Source of the DNA: Syngnathus acus
Taxonomy: Eukaryota; Chordata; Actinopteri; Syngnathiformes; Syngnathidae
Assembly: GCF_901709675.1 (NCBI RefSeq)
Contig: NC_051106.1
Coordinates: 6,334,001 to 6,398,000, forward strand
Reading direction: 5' to 3'
DNA: 64,000 nt
The notes under the pieces: generated by a model
Told to the model about the DNA's origin: nothing
The model's input: the letters and a program-made list of their open reading frames with translations, nothing else
The model's database searches: none
In this document: in pieces, positions 48,201 to 62,100 of the stretch
Position numbering within the stretch: the stretch's first letter is position 1
Layout of the letters: each line of letters begins with the position of its first letter
Made by a program: the position numbers and the translations under genes

Positions 48201-51200
48201 CGTCGTGGAAATGAGAAATTGGACGAAGCATTCAGAGACCAAACAAAACACGAGAAGAATATTTGGAAGCTTACGTAGCATTGATGCTAATTCTTTTTAT
48301 CCACTGCGTCTATACAAAGTTGACATAAATCATTCTGCTCCAGTTGTGCTGCTTTACATATTTATAATTCCAAATGTCAAGTAAAACAATCCATTTAGTG
48401 AATTAGTTTAGTTTGATTTATTTTGCTCTCGCTGATGTTCGATCATTCAGTATTCAGTTCTAGTGTCTCTCAGGCTTTGAGATAATTCGACTCCAGAGAA
48501 TAAATAATGGTCAGCAGTCACTGGAGGCCCGGCGTCCATTTTTCAGTCTCAAGATCAGATGACTCCTAAGCTATCTCGGATTTGTATTATAATTACCTGA
48601 AGCTCAGCTTGATAGCTTTGGAAGCCCAAAGAGTTCAAAATTTATAGTGCGGTGAGTTCTCAATTTCAAAGTTTGAGAAATTCACAAGGTTGGGTTTGGT
48701 TAGCTATCAGCCAATCTGTGTTTTCAGGGTTCGTTCCTGCAAGATATCAATTAATAATTAAACAAGCACTAATTCGTGGAATTGGCCTGAACTCGAAGTA
48801 AAAATATCATCCAAAAAAATCGCCATTAATATGCATTTCCGTCTGGACGGGATATATAAAAAAAAAAGGGGGGGGGGGGGGTCATCCATTATGGTTCCTC
48901 CCTCTCTTTTGTGTCTTACCCCCTCACGATGTGCTCGTCAAGCTCATTTGTTCGGATCCTGATGAGTCTGTTTGGGATGTGCATTGTTAACTTGGGTCGT
49001 CGGGGCCTTGTTTCACGGCTGAATTATCCTCGAAGCGCGGGATCCGACCCTTGATTAAAAAGTCAAACCAAAACAGCCCGTGGAAATTGTACGAATGATG
49101 AATAGCTGCGCTCAGAGGGACTTAATAGCATTTGATGCAGGAGAGCCCGCATAAATGTGTTGGCTGGCCACCCAAAAAAAAAAACAAGTGCATCCAAGCA
49201 TGGCGGACGCATTGTCATGTTTGGACGCACGCATGCAGAGGCAGTTTGGCTTCGGAAAGCCTTTGATGCTTACAATGTGGGCGGATTTGATAAATCTGAA
49301 GCTTATAGCCTTTGTTTCTCTTCTTATCGTTTGGGCAGGGCGAGCGCTTGTCGTCTATCTCAGGTCTGCCACGGATGTAAATACTAAATTGCATTTTTGA
49401 AAAATAGGCATACACATCTTCAACACGTTTTTGTCTAAGTGGCTTTGAGTTTTTTTTGCAGTGAAAGTGTTGCACTTGATGACCCACTAGTGTTGGAGGA
49501 AAATCTAGAATGTGTTGGAGCAAAAGTAACACAAAGCAAGGAACATACACACACACACACAGACACACAAACAGTAACTGAGCCAAATTTGGGCATCGTT
49601 TCCACTCTTTGAATCAAAGTCGGCAAAGGACATGCCACAGACATGTTAAGTCAATAAAATAAATAAATAATAAAAATAATATAGAAAATAATATTATATA
49701 TAATAAATAATAATATATATAAAAAAAGGTTGTTCTATTGGTGACAATGATTCTTCTTACCCAGTTGCCTCGTATCATCTTTCCTCATGTCGACTGTTGC
49801 CATAGTGACTTGACACCAACATGCGGTCCATTCAGAAACCTTTTCTGTATTTTAATCCCCAGTTCCATTTTTCTCATAGCAAATTCTGTAACATCAGACC
49901 AAAAAGTTATTACCTGATATAAAAAAAAAAAAAAAAATCTGTTTTGAGAATAATTTTCTCTTGTCAATACATTCAGTCATATTAGTCTCCAAATCTCAAT
50001 GAATGCTAGTGGGCGGAAAATAAAAACAAAATCTTCAAGAAGGAACGTAATCAAATCCCAATTTAATTAGGTGGCAGTTGTATGCCTCCGAGCAGCGTTA
50101 TCAAGCTGACACAGCCCTGCGATTTGCTTGACTTGTCTGTATAATGGGGGTGTCACCCGCAGCGGCGACCATTATGGACGAATGCTCCAATACGATTTTC
50201 TTAATCTGCAAATTGCCTGTTAGGATTTCAATGCAAAAAGATTTTGCATGCAGACACACAGAAGAAAGTCTTGCACGGCCCAACATAAATCAAATCGTAT
50301 TTACAGATAAGCAAACAGTTGAATCTTCAAAAGCCCAAACAAAAGTGGGAAACCATTTTTTTCCCCCCCCCTACTCACTCAATTCGCCATCGAAGCGGCT
50401 TTGTTCCGTACAATGATTTTCTCTCTTCTCCGCTCCCTTCAATCTTACCACTTTAAGGCTGCCTGACAGCCTGTCAATAAAAGCGGCATTTTTTTTCCAC
50501 CTACCTCTGGAATTGCTTCCTATACCTTCGTTTTAGTGAGCCGGCCGCGATCCCGATCCACAACAAAAGCGGGATCCCCCGAGGTGGCTACTCTTTTACT
50601 AGCTGCTTGAAGTTGTTTAGCTTCTTAAAAGCTTCCTTTGATTGACCATCTGAAAACGTTTTACTCGTTTTTTTTGTCTTAAATGGTCACTTGTAAGGTG
50701 AGTTACTGTTATGGTATTTGTTTTAAGACTTGGTGAAGCAGCATGTGGTTCATGTCACGATGCGGTCTGACTTCTCTATAACTGTGTTCCCCAACTGTAC
50801 ATGGATGAGTACTCTTTGAACTCAGTATATGACAATCCATGTCTCGCACAATCAGCACGATCACAATTCAGACCTAATTACAGGGAATAAAATGAGCAAT
50901 TCATTTGTCTGATTAGTTTGTAATCGTTTTTTTCCCCCTTGAAAGTATCGGGCTTGGCCTCAAAAAACTCGTTTCGGTCGGGGCCTAATTTATACTGTCA
51001 TCAATTTCTATGGGAAGAATTGTTATGAAGGGATTATGTTTGACCTTCCGGTTTGTTATGTACTGGCTGCAGTTCTATCGTTCGACTTGGGTCTAGATAA
51101 CGCTTTCGAGCATGCTTTCAATGACTTTACTTTGTGCATACTGGAAAAAAAATCACAATAATAATAATAATGGTATAATTATTCGTAGTAATATTATTTA

Positions 51201-54200
51201 TTGATTATATAATATATAAAAAAATATTTAAAAAAATCATGATAATAAAAATGTTATTAATAGTAGTATTTATTTATTTTATTATAATAGTCAAGACGTT
51301 CTCCAAACTGCTCCCTGCTTCATCTGACTCAAGACTCAAGTCAAATCCATAAAGTTACTCAGCTAATGACATATAATTTAAAGCACTTCAGTTTGACAGT
51401 GAATGCTTGGTTTTTGTGTTTCCTTGTTTCTCCGTTGAAATTGTTTTTTTCCGGTTGCTTTGAGCTCAATGTTTTGGAGCTGTTCCTCCTGTCTGTCAAC
51501 TGCATACCTATTAGTTTTAGCTCTTCTGTTTGCCCTCGGGTTTACAACCTGTGAGTTGTTCGGGAGATTAGTTCTGCTGGAAAACTAGTCTAGATGTTTA
51601 ATGCGCATTCTGCATGTGCATGGATTTTACTACAGCATACAAACGAGCTCTGATGAAGACCTGTAAAAGCGACAATAACAAAACTCTCAAATGGTGAGAA
51701 GAAACTGAATGTTCTGTAGTTCATGGATGATTTTTTTTTGTTAGTTGTTCGGAACTAATTTGTCAATAATGGAAAACCTTGATGGGACCAAGTCAGGTGA
51801 AACCATCTATCAATATTCTGACCTTGAGAATTTAATACAATGGCTTTGCTTTAGTATGATGTGAAATTACACAGAAAATAGTTTTTGTAGGGTCGCGCTA
51901 GTTAAATACAACGACAAATAAAAAAAACAGACAATTAGAGCTGCAGTAGCCTTTTAGATGAAAAAGAACAATTTTCAAGAATCTGACAATAATACTTTAC
52001 TTGCCTTGAAGTTTTTCAGTGGATGATATTTTCATTGACGTGCGCCGTTGTGAGAGTGAACACAGCCGACTTGCTTTCGCCTCACACAAAATCGGTGGGC
52101 GGCCAGGGAAATATTTTTATACAAACTTTAAAAAGACACTTCAATAGTATAGCAATCCAATAGCAACACTACTTTATTGATTCGGCGAGCTCACGTGACT
52201 GAGCCACCGCAGCAAAGTGTCCCGTGGGACGAGACGATGAGCAGCAGCGAATAGATTGTGACATATCTGTCGCTGGTGTGTCAAAGACCCTCGGGCATCC
52301 AAGTCCACAGTTGGATACGAGGCGCTAAACGAAGACAAGACCTTCCTGCTTGTATGAATAATACAAACATCATTTTCATAGCCATCGGTACGCTCTTGCC
52401 ACCTCCTGTTAAGGGATTCTGCTTAACCTACAAGCGGGATAGGTCATACTTATTATTTTTTTGTACTACACAAAACCTCGTCTGCATGCTTCAATAATCG
52501 ATAACATTATTTCTTGTTTTGATTGCATTGTGGTGCGGTCTTCATAAGTGACTGTGAAGTAAACAAACGTCGGATGCGCTCCGCATTTGAGTAAATCAAC
52601 GCCGCTGGTCTCCATTTGAGGAAATCATGCTAATTACTTTCCGAGACGCAATTTAAATGGGGAAAAAAAAGATTGGGGAAAACATGAAACATGTCTCCTT
52701 CATTTTGTTTGGCAATCAGTTTGGAATGCCATTTACAGCTCCTTCGAGGAATGCTAATCTATTTAACAACCTGGATCAGCTATTATATTTTTTTTAATTA
52801 TATTTTTTGTACATAGATCTAACTGGAATGTATATATATTATCATGCCCATCTTGTTCCAATCATCACAATTAACCCATTTCAATGTTTACGATTATGAA
52901 AGAACGACAGTATTCTTTTGTTCTCCTCACAATTGACAAAATCATCCGGCAAAATGCAATGTTGTTGTTTCGATCCGCGCTCCCCAAGGCTGTGTGGATG
53001 TGTCCTTTAGCGAGACACAAAGCCCCTAATTGCTGCTGATGAGCCGGTTGTGATTGTGGTGATACACTCGCTGAGAAGAATAAAGCAAGGACTCTGAGCA
53101 AAAACAATCCGTTGATTTGGATTTAGTAGCAAACATTGGGAAGTAAAAAAAAATACATATATACATATATAATTTGTCTTTTTAATTTTTTTTCCCCTCA
53201 TAAAACCTTGAAGACCCTGTTTAGTGAAAACAAATATTTTCTAAATTATGACACAACACAGAGGAGAGTATTGTTTACAACTACTCCAAATTGGAATGCT
53301 TAAAAATATCCCCGACTATATAAACACATGCCAGGTCTCCATTTTTGCCCAAAAAATTAAAATAATGAAAAAAAACACTTAAATATCTCCACAATGAGTC
53401 CATCCTTCTGAATCTTTACACGTTTCCTGGCAAACTAATGTGCGACATAGCGGAAGGGAATCTGAGCTGATTTTGAGTATTCAGCCATGTGCTCATACGT
53501 GTTGATTGGTTATGATAAAAACCTGACGCATCACAATCCATCTTTTAACAGCAGAGAGAAAAAAAAAAAAAACAGCAGTCACATAAATGCACACAAGCAG
53601 ATTGGTAATGAGAAATTACTGTGCAAGTGAAAAAAACATCACGCCTTGAATTGATGCCCAACAGCAGCACGTCTCCGCTGTGCTCCATCTCAGGAGATAA
53701 TCGCAGATGATTCCAAGACTCATTTGATGATAAACGCCGACAGTAAATGTCAACACTGCGGCGCCGAGTAAAAAACAAGCGTGCCGAAGGCATTCATGAG
53801 ACGATTCCAAATTCTGAAGGGAAGCCTTCAGCGTCTCACAAGGCTCGTGGTGTCCACTCATACAATAATCAATGTTTTGCCTCAAACCCAACCTATAGAT
53901 CACACGATTTTAATTAACTCTCCTGCAGTGTCTCCGCACGCATACATAAGCTCGGCGGGTCTCCAGATAACGTGACCTCGGAGACATTGCAGCAAGGCTC
54001 TTCATTAGCCAGTGAATTATGAGGAATGTTCATTATTGTCTCGCTAGCAGAACTCATCGCCCTTTTGTAGCCTCCATCATTTTGCCATTTGGCCCAAGAT
54101 TCCGAAGAAGAAAATCCGTGTTATATTTGACATGCTTGATGGTTTCAGTTTCATTTACTGGCGCCATTATTGTTAACTTCCGATTCACCTGAAAAATGAT

Positions 54201-55981
54201 TGGAATGGAAAAACTGCAACCCTAAAGAGATGATGACCATAGAGCAGGAAATAGTAGTAATTATGTCATGTCCTGACTACTTTTAAGTCATATTTTGGAT
54301 CTCTCAGCAAGATTTATAAAGCCATGTCAGAATCACTTTAAATGCTGAAAGGAGTCTCTTGAAGTCTCTTGAGGGATTTCGTTTTTTTTTTTATTATTAT
54401 TAAATCCATGGTGCCATGTCATTCTTTTCTCAGCAGGGTTGTGTAATGATCTTGCTTGGCGCCACCTCAGCTGTCAACCTCAGTAACTCGACGCTGTAAC
54501 CTCATGTAGTAATTCTCATCAGCGCTAGAGCGCCAGCCCTTCAGGCAGAGAGATTCAGGGAGCCGTGAAACGAGATGTGGACTGCTGCGGGTGCCCCGGC
54601 ACACTTGAATGGTGGCTGACGTAGTGAGGAGAGGCGCACTGACACACAGGTTGCCGGGGATTAGGCTGAGGGCTGACAGATTGTCTCCAAAGACTTATAG
54701 AGAACGGAGGAGAAGAAAAAAAAAATCTGAGCGCAAAACTCTCATCTCGCTTTTTGCTGTTGCTGGAAGATTAAAGGCAAAACACAATCGACTTCCAGAC
54801 GGGGATAAGAGGCGAGAGAGAAGGATTAACTAAAAAAAAAACAAAAGAAAATACAGTGAAGTCAATTTTCCGAATGATCAGATAACATTTGGTGAAAAAC
54901 ACAATGCAACATATATACGGAGCATCGGTTCATTAACGAAAGAAAATCATTCAATGAATTGAGTGTGATTAATGTGTGACTAAAACTCATATCATGAAAC
55001 GCAATTCTTCAATGAACATCATGCAATTAATCAGATTAAAACATTTGCTTAATTACATATGATCTGGATATTAGCCTGATTAAGTCCATCCATCGTCTAT
55101 TTGCAATTCATCACGTCCTCGGCTCAAACCGCAATTACGGCCCATCAGCGTCATGGCCTCTTCCTATACACATATGAAATGTGCAACCCTGCATAAAATG
55201 TCTCCTCGTCCATATATTCACACTTAGATAAAACGAAAGCGGTAGATGTACGCCTGTTGGTCCATATGCATATTATCTCAAGCGTCTGACTCATTGGATA
55301 AAATTGTGTGGTGTCGCTCTGAACTTAATTCTACCTCACTTGCTGGCAAATCAACTCGAGAAAATATTCCATATTTCTGGTGCACTGTATGCAGTAAATT
55401 CAATTTTTCTGTGACCAGTCCTGGAATACTTCTGACACACCTTGTAATGTATTTGTAATGTACTCAATAGTTGGCAGTTGCAGTTTTGGAGTTACTTCCT
55501 TAACACGCCTAAAATGGAGTTTGGTACCATCAAAAAAAAAGTTTTTTCTATATAAATGCTTCATCAGTGTGATTTGAATGTTAATGTAGTTGAGAAATAC
55601 TTTAATTTGTGTCAGAGTCTTGATTAATGAATTCTGAATGCGCTTTTTGAAGCCTGTTGAAAAAGATATTTTCAGGGACGGTGATTGGGATGAGGCAAAA
55701 CCTTGTTTTTGTCTTCTTATCACTGGCATTGAGTTTCCGCTGAGTTTCCTCTTCTCAGCTCAGTGAATCCTCAATAATGCGAAAGCCTTTGTTGCTGTCT
55801 TGACATCAGTTTGATATTTTTCCAGAAAATTCGAACAATTTAAGATTGAGCGGTTCAAGTAGGGTGAGAACAAAATGTCCTAATCAAGAAAGTCTCCATT
55901 TAGTCTGCATTAAATATCAAGTTCGATAATTATGCCTGAACTATATTTTAAACATCGTCTTAAAGTGTTCGTAATTAGGTT
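45220..55981. other. Gene-free region, middle part
   Basis: No gene could be supported. Simple repeats include AAAAT repeats at 45896-45919, a run of 22 G at 47842-47863, an A-run plus 14 G at 48858-48881, a short CA repeat near 49550-49570 and A/T-only stretches near 49660-49730 and 51150-51290. Otherwise the sequence looks unique and AT-rich. Some segments may be conserved non-coding elements, which cannot be judged from one sequence. Confidence 0.55.
47842..47863 (+). repeat. Homopolymer run of 22 G
   Basis: A run of about 22 G bounded by T-rich sequence on the left and AGTCATC on the right. Length in long homopolymers is prone to sequencing error. It could form a G-quadruplex. Confidence 0.8.
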
Positions 55982-56155
55982 TACCGTAATTTTCGGACTA
56001 TAAGTCGCGGTTTTTTTTCATAGTTTGGGTGGGGGGGCGACTTATACTCAGGAGCGACTTATATACATATATATGGGTTTTTTTCACTTTTTTGGGCATT
56101 TTATGGCTGGTGCGACTTATACTCCGGTGCGACTTATAGTCCGAAAATTACGGTA
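55982..56155. mobile_element. Palindromic MITE of about 174 bp
   Basis: Terminal inverted repeats of 27 bp (55982-56008 and 56129-56155) begin TACCGTAATTTTCGG and are perfect complements. The core has further copies of GCGACTTATA in both halves and a T-rich centre. It codes for nothing and would be moved by a transposase elsewhere. Flanking TA could be part of a Tc1/mariner-type target site, but the superfamily is uncertain. Confidence 0.8.
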
Positions 56156-59100
56156 ATTAGAAATGACCATTTTAGAACCGCACTGCATGATTTCATATTT
56201 TACCTGCACATTATTACAGATTTCCTCCTAATCAGCTAGTGTCGAATAATGCTAATATATCCCAGAAAATAAAGTTCAGCTGTTCCATTAGGCTTCTGTT
56301 GACATTTCTGTCGAATCCCACAGCGACCTTCCACAGCATCGTTGACAGGTCAAGTGAGAATCGCAAGAGTTGCGATGTGAAGAAGCTAAAGCATCATTTC
56401 TAGTTCAACAAATGAGATACCGAAAAAAAAAGTCAGCAAAGCCATGGGACATTTTGCTGGCAGACAAAAAAAAGAAAACAGCGCTATGAAAGGTGATCTG
56501 AATTCCTTTTATCGCACCACGCAGTCTCATCCTCCGCACTCTCATCAGAAACCGACGCTTTCACAGTTCAGGGTCAGTCTTTGGATCTTTGCGCTTACGA
56601 TTGACATTTCTCTGCGGCTCCCAACGGGGACCCCAAAAAAGCGGAAACTATATCGACCACTTTATATGACAGACAGGCGGGTAACGCCCCCCTGAGTCAT
56701 ATTTTTTGGAATATGCTTGGAATTCCGAATATAAAGGGAAGAAATGTCATGATCCGCCGGGTAGTATGAAGTCGCCCGACTTTTAATATCGCTGTCACAC
56801 ACCGTACGGCTGCGAGTGAATTGATCAATGTCACAGATGAGTGTTTAAAAAAAAAAAAAAAATTCAATTCACACTGGAATATTAATAAAAGCCTCGCTCT
56901 CATACCTGCTCGCAGGCCGTAACGAAAGACCTGGAGTAAATTATTAACGGACTCTGCAGCTCAACTCAGCCTTGTGGAGCTTAAAAGCTGTCAAGATGGC
57001 AACTTTGCTTTTATTTTTTTTTATATATATATTCTATAAATGTTTCCAAAGTGCAGTTGTTCCACTGAGTCACGCCAGTCCTGGATGGAAAAAGTAGAAA
57101 ATGGTATTTTTAAGAGGTAAATAAATAGTTCCAGGAGTACCATTACATTCAAAATCAGTCCACCTTGATACACACAAATACACACACACACACACGTATA
57201 TGTTCATCTTTATCGACACTGATACACAGTGAAAAGTGCATTTTTGAAATGAACAACGGCAAACAAAAAAAAAAGAAGACTCAATAAATGCAATTATGGA
57301 CCGAGAGGCAAGGGAATAAGGAAAATCCTCTGTCTTATCCTTCTTGGCCTATTTTTGATTGGAATCTGGACTCTTATTGGACAATATGTCTCTTGGGATG
57401 TTAGGTCAATTTCCAAGTTGTTTGTTTAACTCGTACGATGACATTAGACCTGGGAAATATATCACAATGAATTGTATTGCACGCCATCTTTTATTTTCCC
57501 ACGTAACCTTTATTGAGCCCATTGCACATATTTTAAATGAGAAAAGTTGGCGTAACCTTAAATACTGTGAAAATGTCACACAAAGAAGACACACAAAGGT
57601 CAATTATTCGACGGGTACCCTTTGCCAGCTAATGGAAGAGCGTGTAATTGTTTTTCCCGCCACTTGACATCAATAACACCGACAGATGAACAAAGATCAA
57701 TGATTTGTAAATAAATAATTTTCAGTCTAATGAATGAAGTGAAATTGGACCACTTCCAGCGACCCAAATGCAGGCTGCTGATCTAAATATTTACATAGCG
57801 TAATTCCGGCAAATTCATATTTATCTATTTACAGTTTCATGATTAATATCATAAAGCTTTATAGGGCGCTGCGGTGCAGCAGGGCTCAGTTCCTCTCAAT
57901 TTTCTTTTTCAAGCACGCTTCTGTTCACGTTTAGAGAAAATTGGATAATGAGCTGAGCAGCTTGTTAACAATGAGGGGAGTGTTGGCATTTTAGTTGCGG
58001 GACCGCTGGGATAGAACAGTCAACACCCGAGATTTTTCTTTTTTCCTCCATTTCATGCTTTTTTTGACACTTTGGCGAGCTTTTAATGACAATGTGACTC
58101 CGGAGCCGTGATGGAATTTCCTGAGGGGGCAGAAAGTATCAAAATAGAGGAAATGAGAGATGAAAGTGGAGGAAAAAGAAGGAAACTTCCTTCGGGTTAA
58201 TATTTATTTCCCTGTCAGAAATGTTCATGTTGGTTTGTGGAGCAAGCTTATCTCAACTTTATGACTTTCCCTTGGCGGCCTCGCCGTCATGTCTCTGTCT
58301 ATTATTGTTCCATATCTTGGAATTATCATCAAAGTCAGATGTGTTATGATTATTTACTGTCAATTAAAGCATCCTTTGGTGATATTTCAAAAACTGTCTG
58401 CAGTAAAAAAATGATTTTCTGATGAGGGAAGTCGGACGTAGCCAGATGGAGATGAACCCGTGTGAGTGTGACGGCTATTCAAACCTCATGCTAGCCAAAC
58501 GTCCTGCAGCACAATTATCATTCCTATAAATGGACCATGAGTTGAAAATTCTTTATTCTTGCCAAGTTGGCAAACAGATTTGGAGAAGCGAGCACCCGAG
58601 GGCTCTGTTGCCATGTAAACATCAACGAAGGGAAGGGTGATGAATGTGTTGTGAAAATTAAAGACAATGATGCATAAAATGACACACAAGCCCAGTTTAA
58701 TCATGATTAAAAGCTAAACCTTCCGAGTTTTATGGACTCTCGACAACCAATTACTGTTTATCCAGTCTTGTATTTCTTGGGACTTGCGAGGAATACCATC
58801 GATTAGCAAGTAGCGACAAATCGACTGATGTTCCCATTAGCATAAATGCTAGTTTGTCTTCAACAATGGATCAGCAACTCTTAACCTCTAATCATCGCTT
58901 AAAAAGTCTTAGGTACAAATGAAATCAACCTTTTCACTATGTTGCCACACGATCGAGAAAACAGACTAAATAATTTGAATAACGATTGAAGGAGAAGATG
59001 TCATACATCTGTACCAGCAGGCAGGGGCGTTTTATCGGAGTTAAAATCCATAGTGAGAGCAGAACAAAAGCTCACCGGGATTCCAAAGCGAACAATGAAA

Positions 59101-62100
59101 GTTTATTTATTTATTACTGTTTTCATTTATTCATAAAGGCTAGCAACAGTTATATCACCATGGGAGCCCACTCCCTCAAAAATATTCTTTACACACATCA
59201 TGTGTCATAGAAATTCTAATTAAATATAAGAAGGGACTCAAGAGAGGTCCAATATTGCTGTCAATAATTAAAAACCTATTGAAAGAGGTTAAATGGTGCC
59301 ATTGTGGCGAGTCAACTGTTATTAGCCGTAATGTCAAAATCCCTATTTTTACAGATTTTTTCTTTCCCCCCCCGCTTTTTTTTTGTTTTTTTTGTCATAT
59401 CCCTGACACAATTGTGGCTGTCCTGAGCCAAGTGGAGTCTTTTAGCCGCGCTGTCGTTTATTTATAAAACGATTTCAGGAGCACGTTTGAATGCATTCCA
59501 GCACCTGCTGTTAGACTTCTGTTATATCTGCTGAGCATGCCCTGAAATGTCACCAAAAGAATATTTCTGCGAGCCGGAACATCCAGCATCATCTTTTAGT
59601 GTTCCAAATGGAAGCTTTTCATTTACATACATTTCCATTTCGATTTTGCATTTAAACGAACCACTCTGGAAAAACACATGTTCATTATTGTGGATTATTT
59701 ACACCAATTAGTACAGAAACATGAATATGGTTTCTAGAACCAGATAACCACGCTGATAAAAAATTATAATTGTAGCTTATGTCCCAAGATGCCTCGATTG
59801 GCCTTCTCTTGAAACTTTGAAAACCTAAAGTCGCCATGGGTAAAACTTTAATTCCATGGAGAAATCCCTCCAAGTCAGATGTTAAGAACATTCCAAGCAC
59901 TAATGGAACTAGAGACTTTCTCTGTGACAGCAGCGCTAACCGCTTTGTCACCACGCTGCTCAATTATTCATTTTTAACCGAATATTTCCTTGATCCCGCT
60001 GTCAGACCTTCCGATAAGATCGAGCATACAAATCGGACGTGCCCATCACATTAGCCGAGGTCACTGAAGTTGGAAGAAATCTGGATGAGATTCAGTTTAG
60101 GATACCTGGGACTGTCAATGGCACTGGTTCCCGGGGAGACTGGAGGGATTGGGTTTTGGATCCGAAGTCACGCAGAGAGGTTAGCATGTTTCCAACAGGC
60201 TATAATTAGATGCCGGTGCCGAAAGACATCTTAGGGAAAAAAAATTCACGGCACACCAGCAGATCATTACGTCACAAAAAGGTGGATACACTTTGTGCTT
60301 ATGATTTTAATTGTTATGCCTATCAATGTACATTAACGGATAAGCAAAGGTACAGGACATTATTTGTTATCAATAAATAATTCACAAGCCGCTGGAGTGT
60401 AATTGGACAATTTCCCTGCTGATGGTCTCTCAAGGCACAATGTGTCACAGCGCTCCGGTTGGGAAGTTCTGGCTTTCAGATATATAATCCTAGCTCGCTG
60501 TGAATTTGCTACCACAAGTGCACATAATGATGGTGAGGTTTTTTTTTTTTTTTTTTGCAACACACACACATATTGCTGATTGTTAGTTGCGCAACAGGTT
60601 GCGCGTAGGTCAACCATTTGCAGTCTGTCCAAGCTTGGGAGGTTTTGTAATTTAGCAGCAGGCCTATAATTTCCACAAATGAAGTGGTACATATATTCAT
60701 GAAGTCCCCAGCTAGTCCAGCAGAACATTAGATATTGCTGTGGTCTGGTGGGAAAACATGACGATTTAGAGGTTTTCTAGTACCTTAATGGGATTTTTTC
60801 TTTTTCTCTCAGGGAGCGAAAAAAACAGCCAATGAGACAGGTTTTATAATGACATGTTTTCAAAAAATAAAAACAACACATACTGTACATTCCCTTTAGA
60901 CTACACTTTACCATTCTATTTATTTATTTATTTATTATTTATTATTTTTGTTTTTAATAACGACTGAATGCAAGCACCAATGCAGATAATTTTGAATATT
61001 TACCAGCAACTCAACCAGAGTAAAACCCTGCATCCACAACTTCAACTTAATATAGTGCATCAAAATGTTGTATTTTCTTCTAGACATTCTTAAAAAAAAT
61101 CCCCAAAGTTCCTCTATCCATATGAGAAATATGCCAATATGTCCCTATAAATTAACATGGATGATGTTTTATTGTAAGACCAGAAACACATTTCAGTACC
61201 AGGCCGACAGCGATAGATGATACTGCCCAAATGTTGGCCGTCCATCTTCTTGCCAAACATCCTTCCCCGAGATTTCCAATCCCCAACTTTTTGATAACAA
61301 ATTATTCCCTTCACCAAACTTTCCCAAAATGTCCCCCGTCCTTCTGCAGCACACCGATTGCACCAGGGTGAGAACAAAAGCAGGTTTGAGAAGCTGACTT
61401 TGCATATCATTGTTTTATTCATAAGGTAACTTTGAGTTTCAAATATTTCAAACACAACAGGGTAGCATCTGGAAAGCTTCCTGCGGGCAGTTTTTTAATT
61501 AAAGTTTATACTTGTAATTAAAAAAAAACAAAAAAAATCCATAAATATAAAAGACGTGGTTCCTTTCAAGACTTTGTTCGAAATTTCTCTGATCAAGATC
61601 TCACTACTGCAATTGTGTGTCATCCCACACGTCAAAGTTAGTGAGCATGGCCTGATCCAAACTGACAGCACTTGTCTGGTAGTGGACCGGCTGGCGGGAT
61701 CATAATTCTATCATTTCCACTCGAGAACACACATGTAAGGAATATGGCCCATATGTTACTTTATGTCAATAGAATATGCCAGGGAAGATGTGCATGTGAA
61801 TGAGTACACATGAGCAGGCATTTAACGGTAAGATACAAAAACAAGTTGGAGCCCAAGTTCAGAAAAAGCTGCTTTGTAATAAGCATTTAAAAAGATTTAG
61901 ATGAAATCAGTCCTGGAACTTTTCTGACACGCCAAAAAACAGCTTCCTATATGTTTTTTTTAAATCATATCGAGAAGCTCCCATACTCATCCATCAGACG
62001 AGCAGGTTTGAGAAGTTTAATTTGTCACTCCAGTGGTTCATCATGTTACAGCAAGTCAATTTGAGAGAATTCTTTGGAATTTCACAAATGCGACACTTCA

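Noticed and set aside
55415-61935. Short similarity CAGTCCTGGAA near 55417 and 61909 as a dispersed repeat
   Set aside because: Similarity covers about 25 bp only and does not extend.
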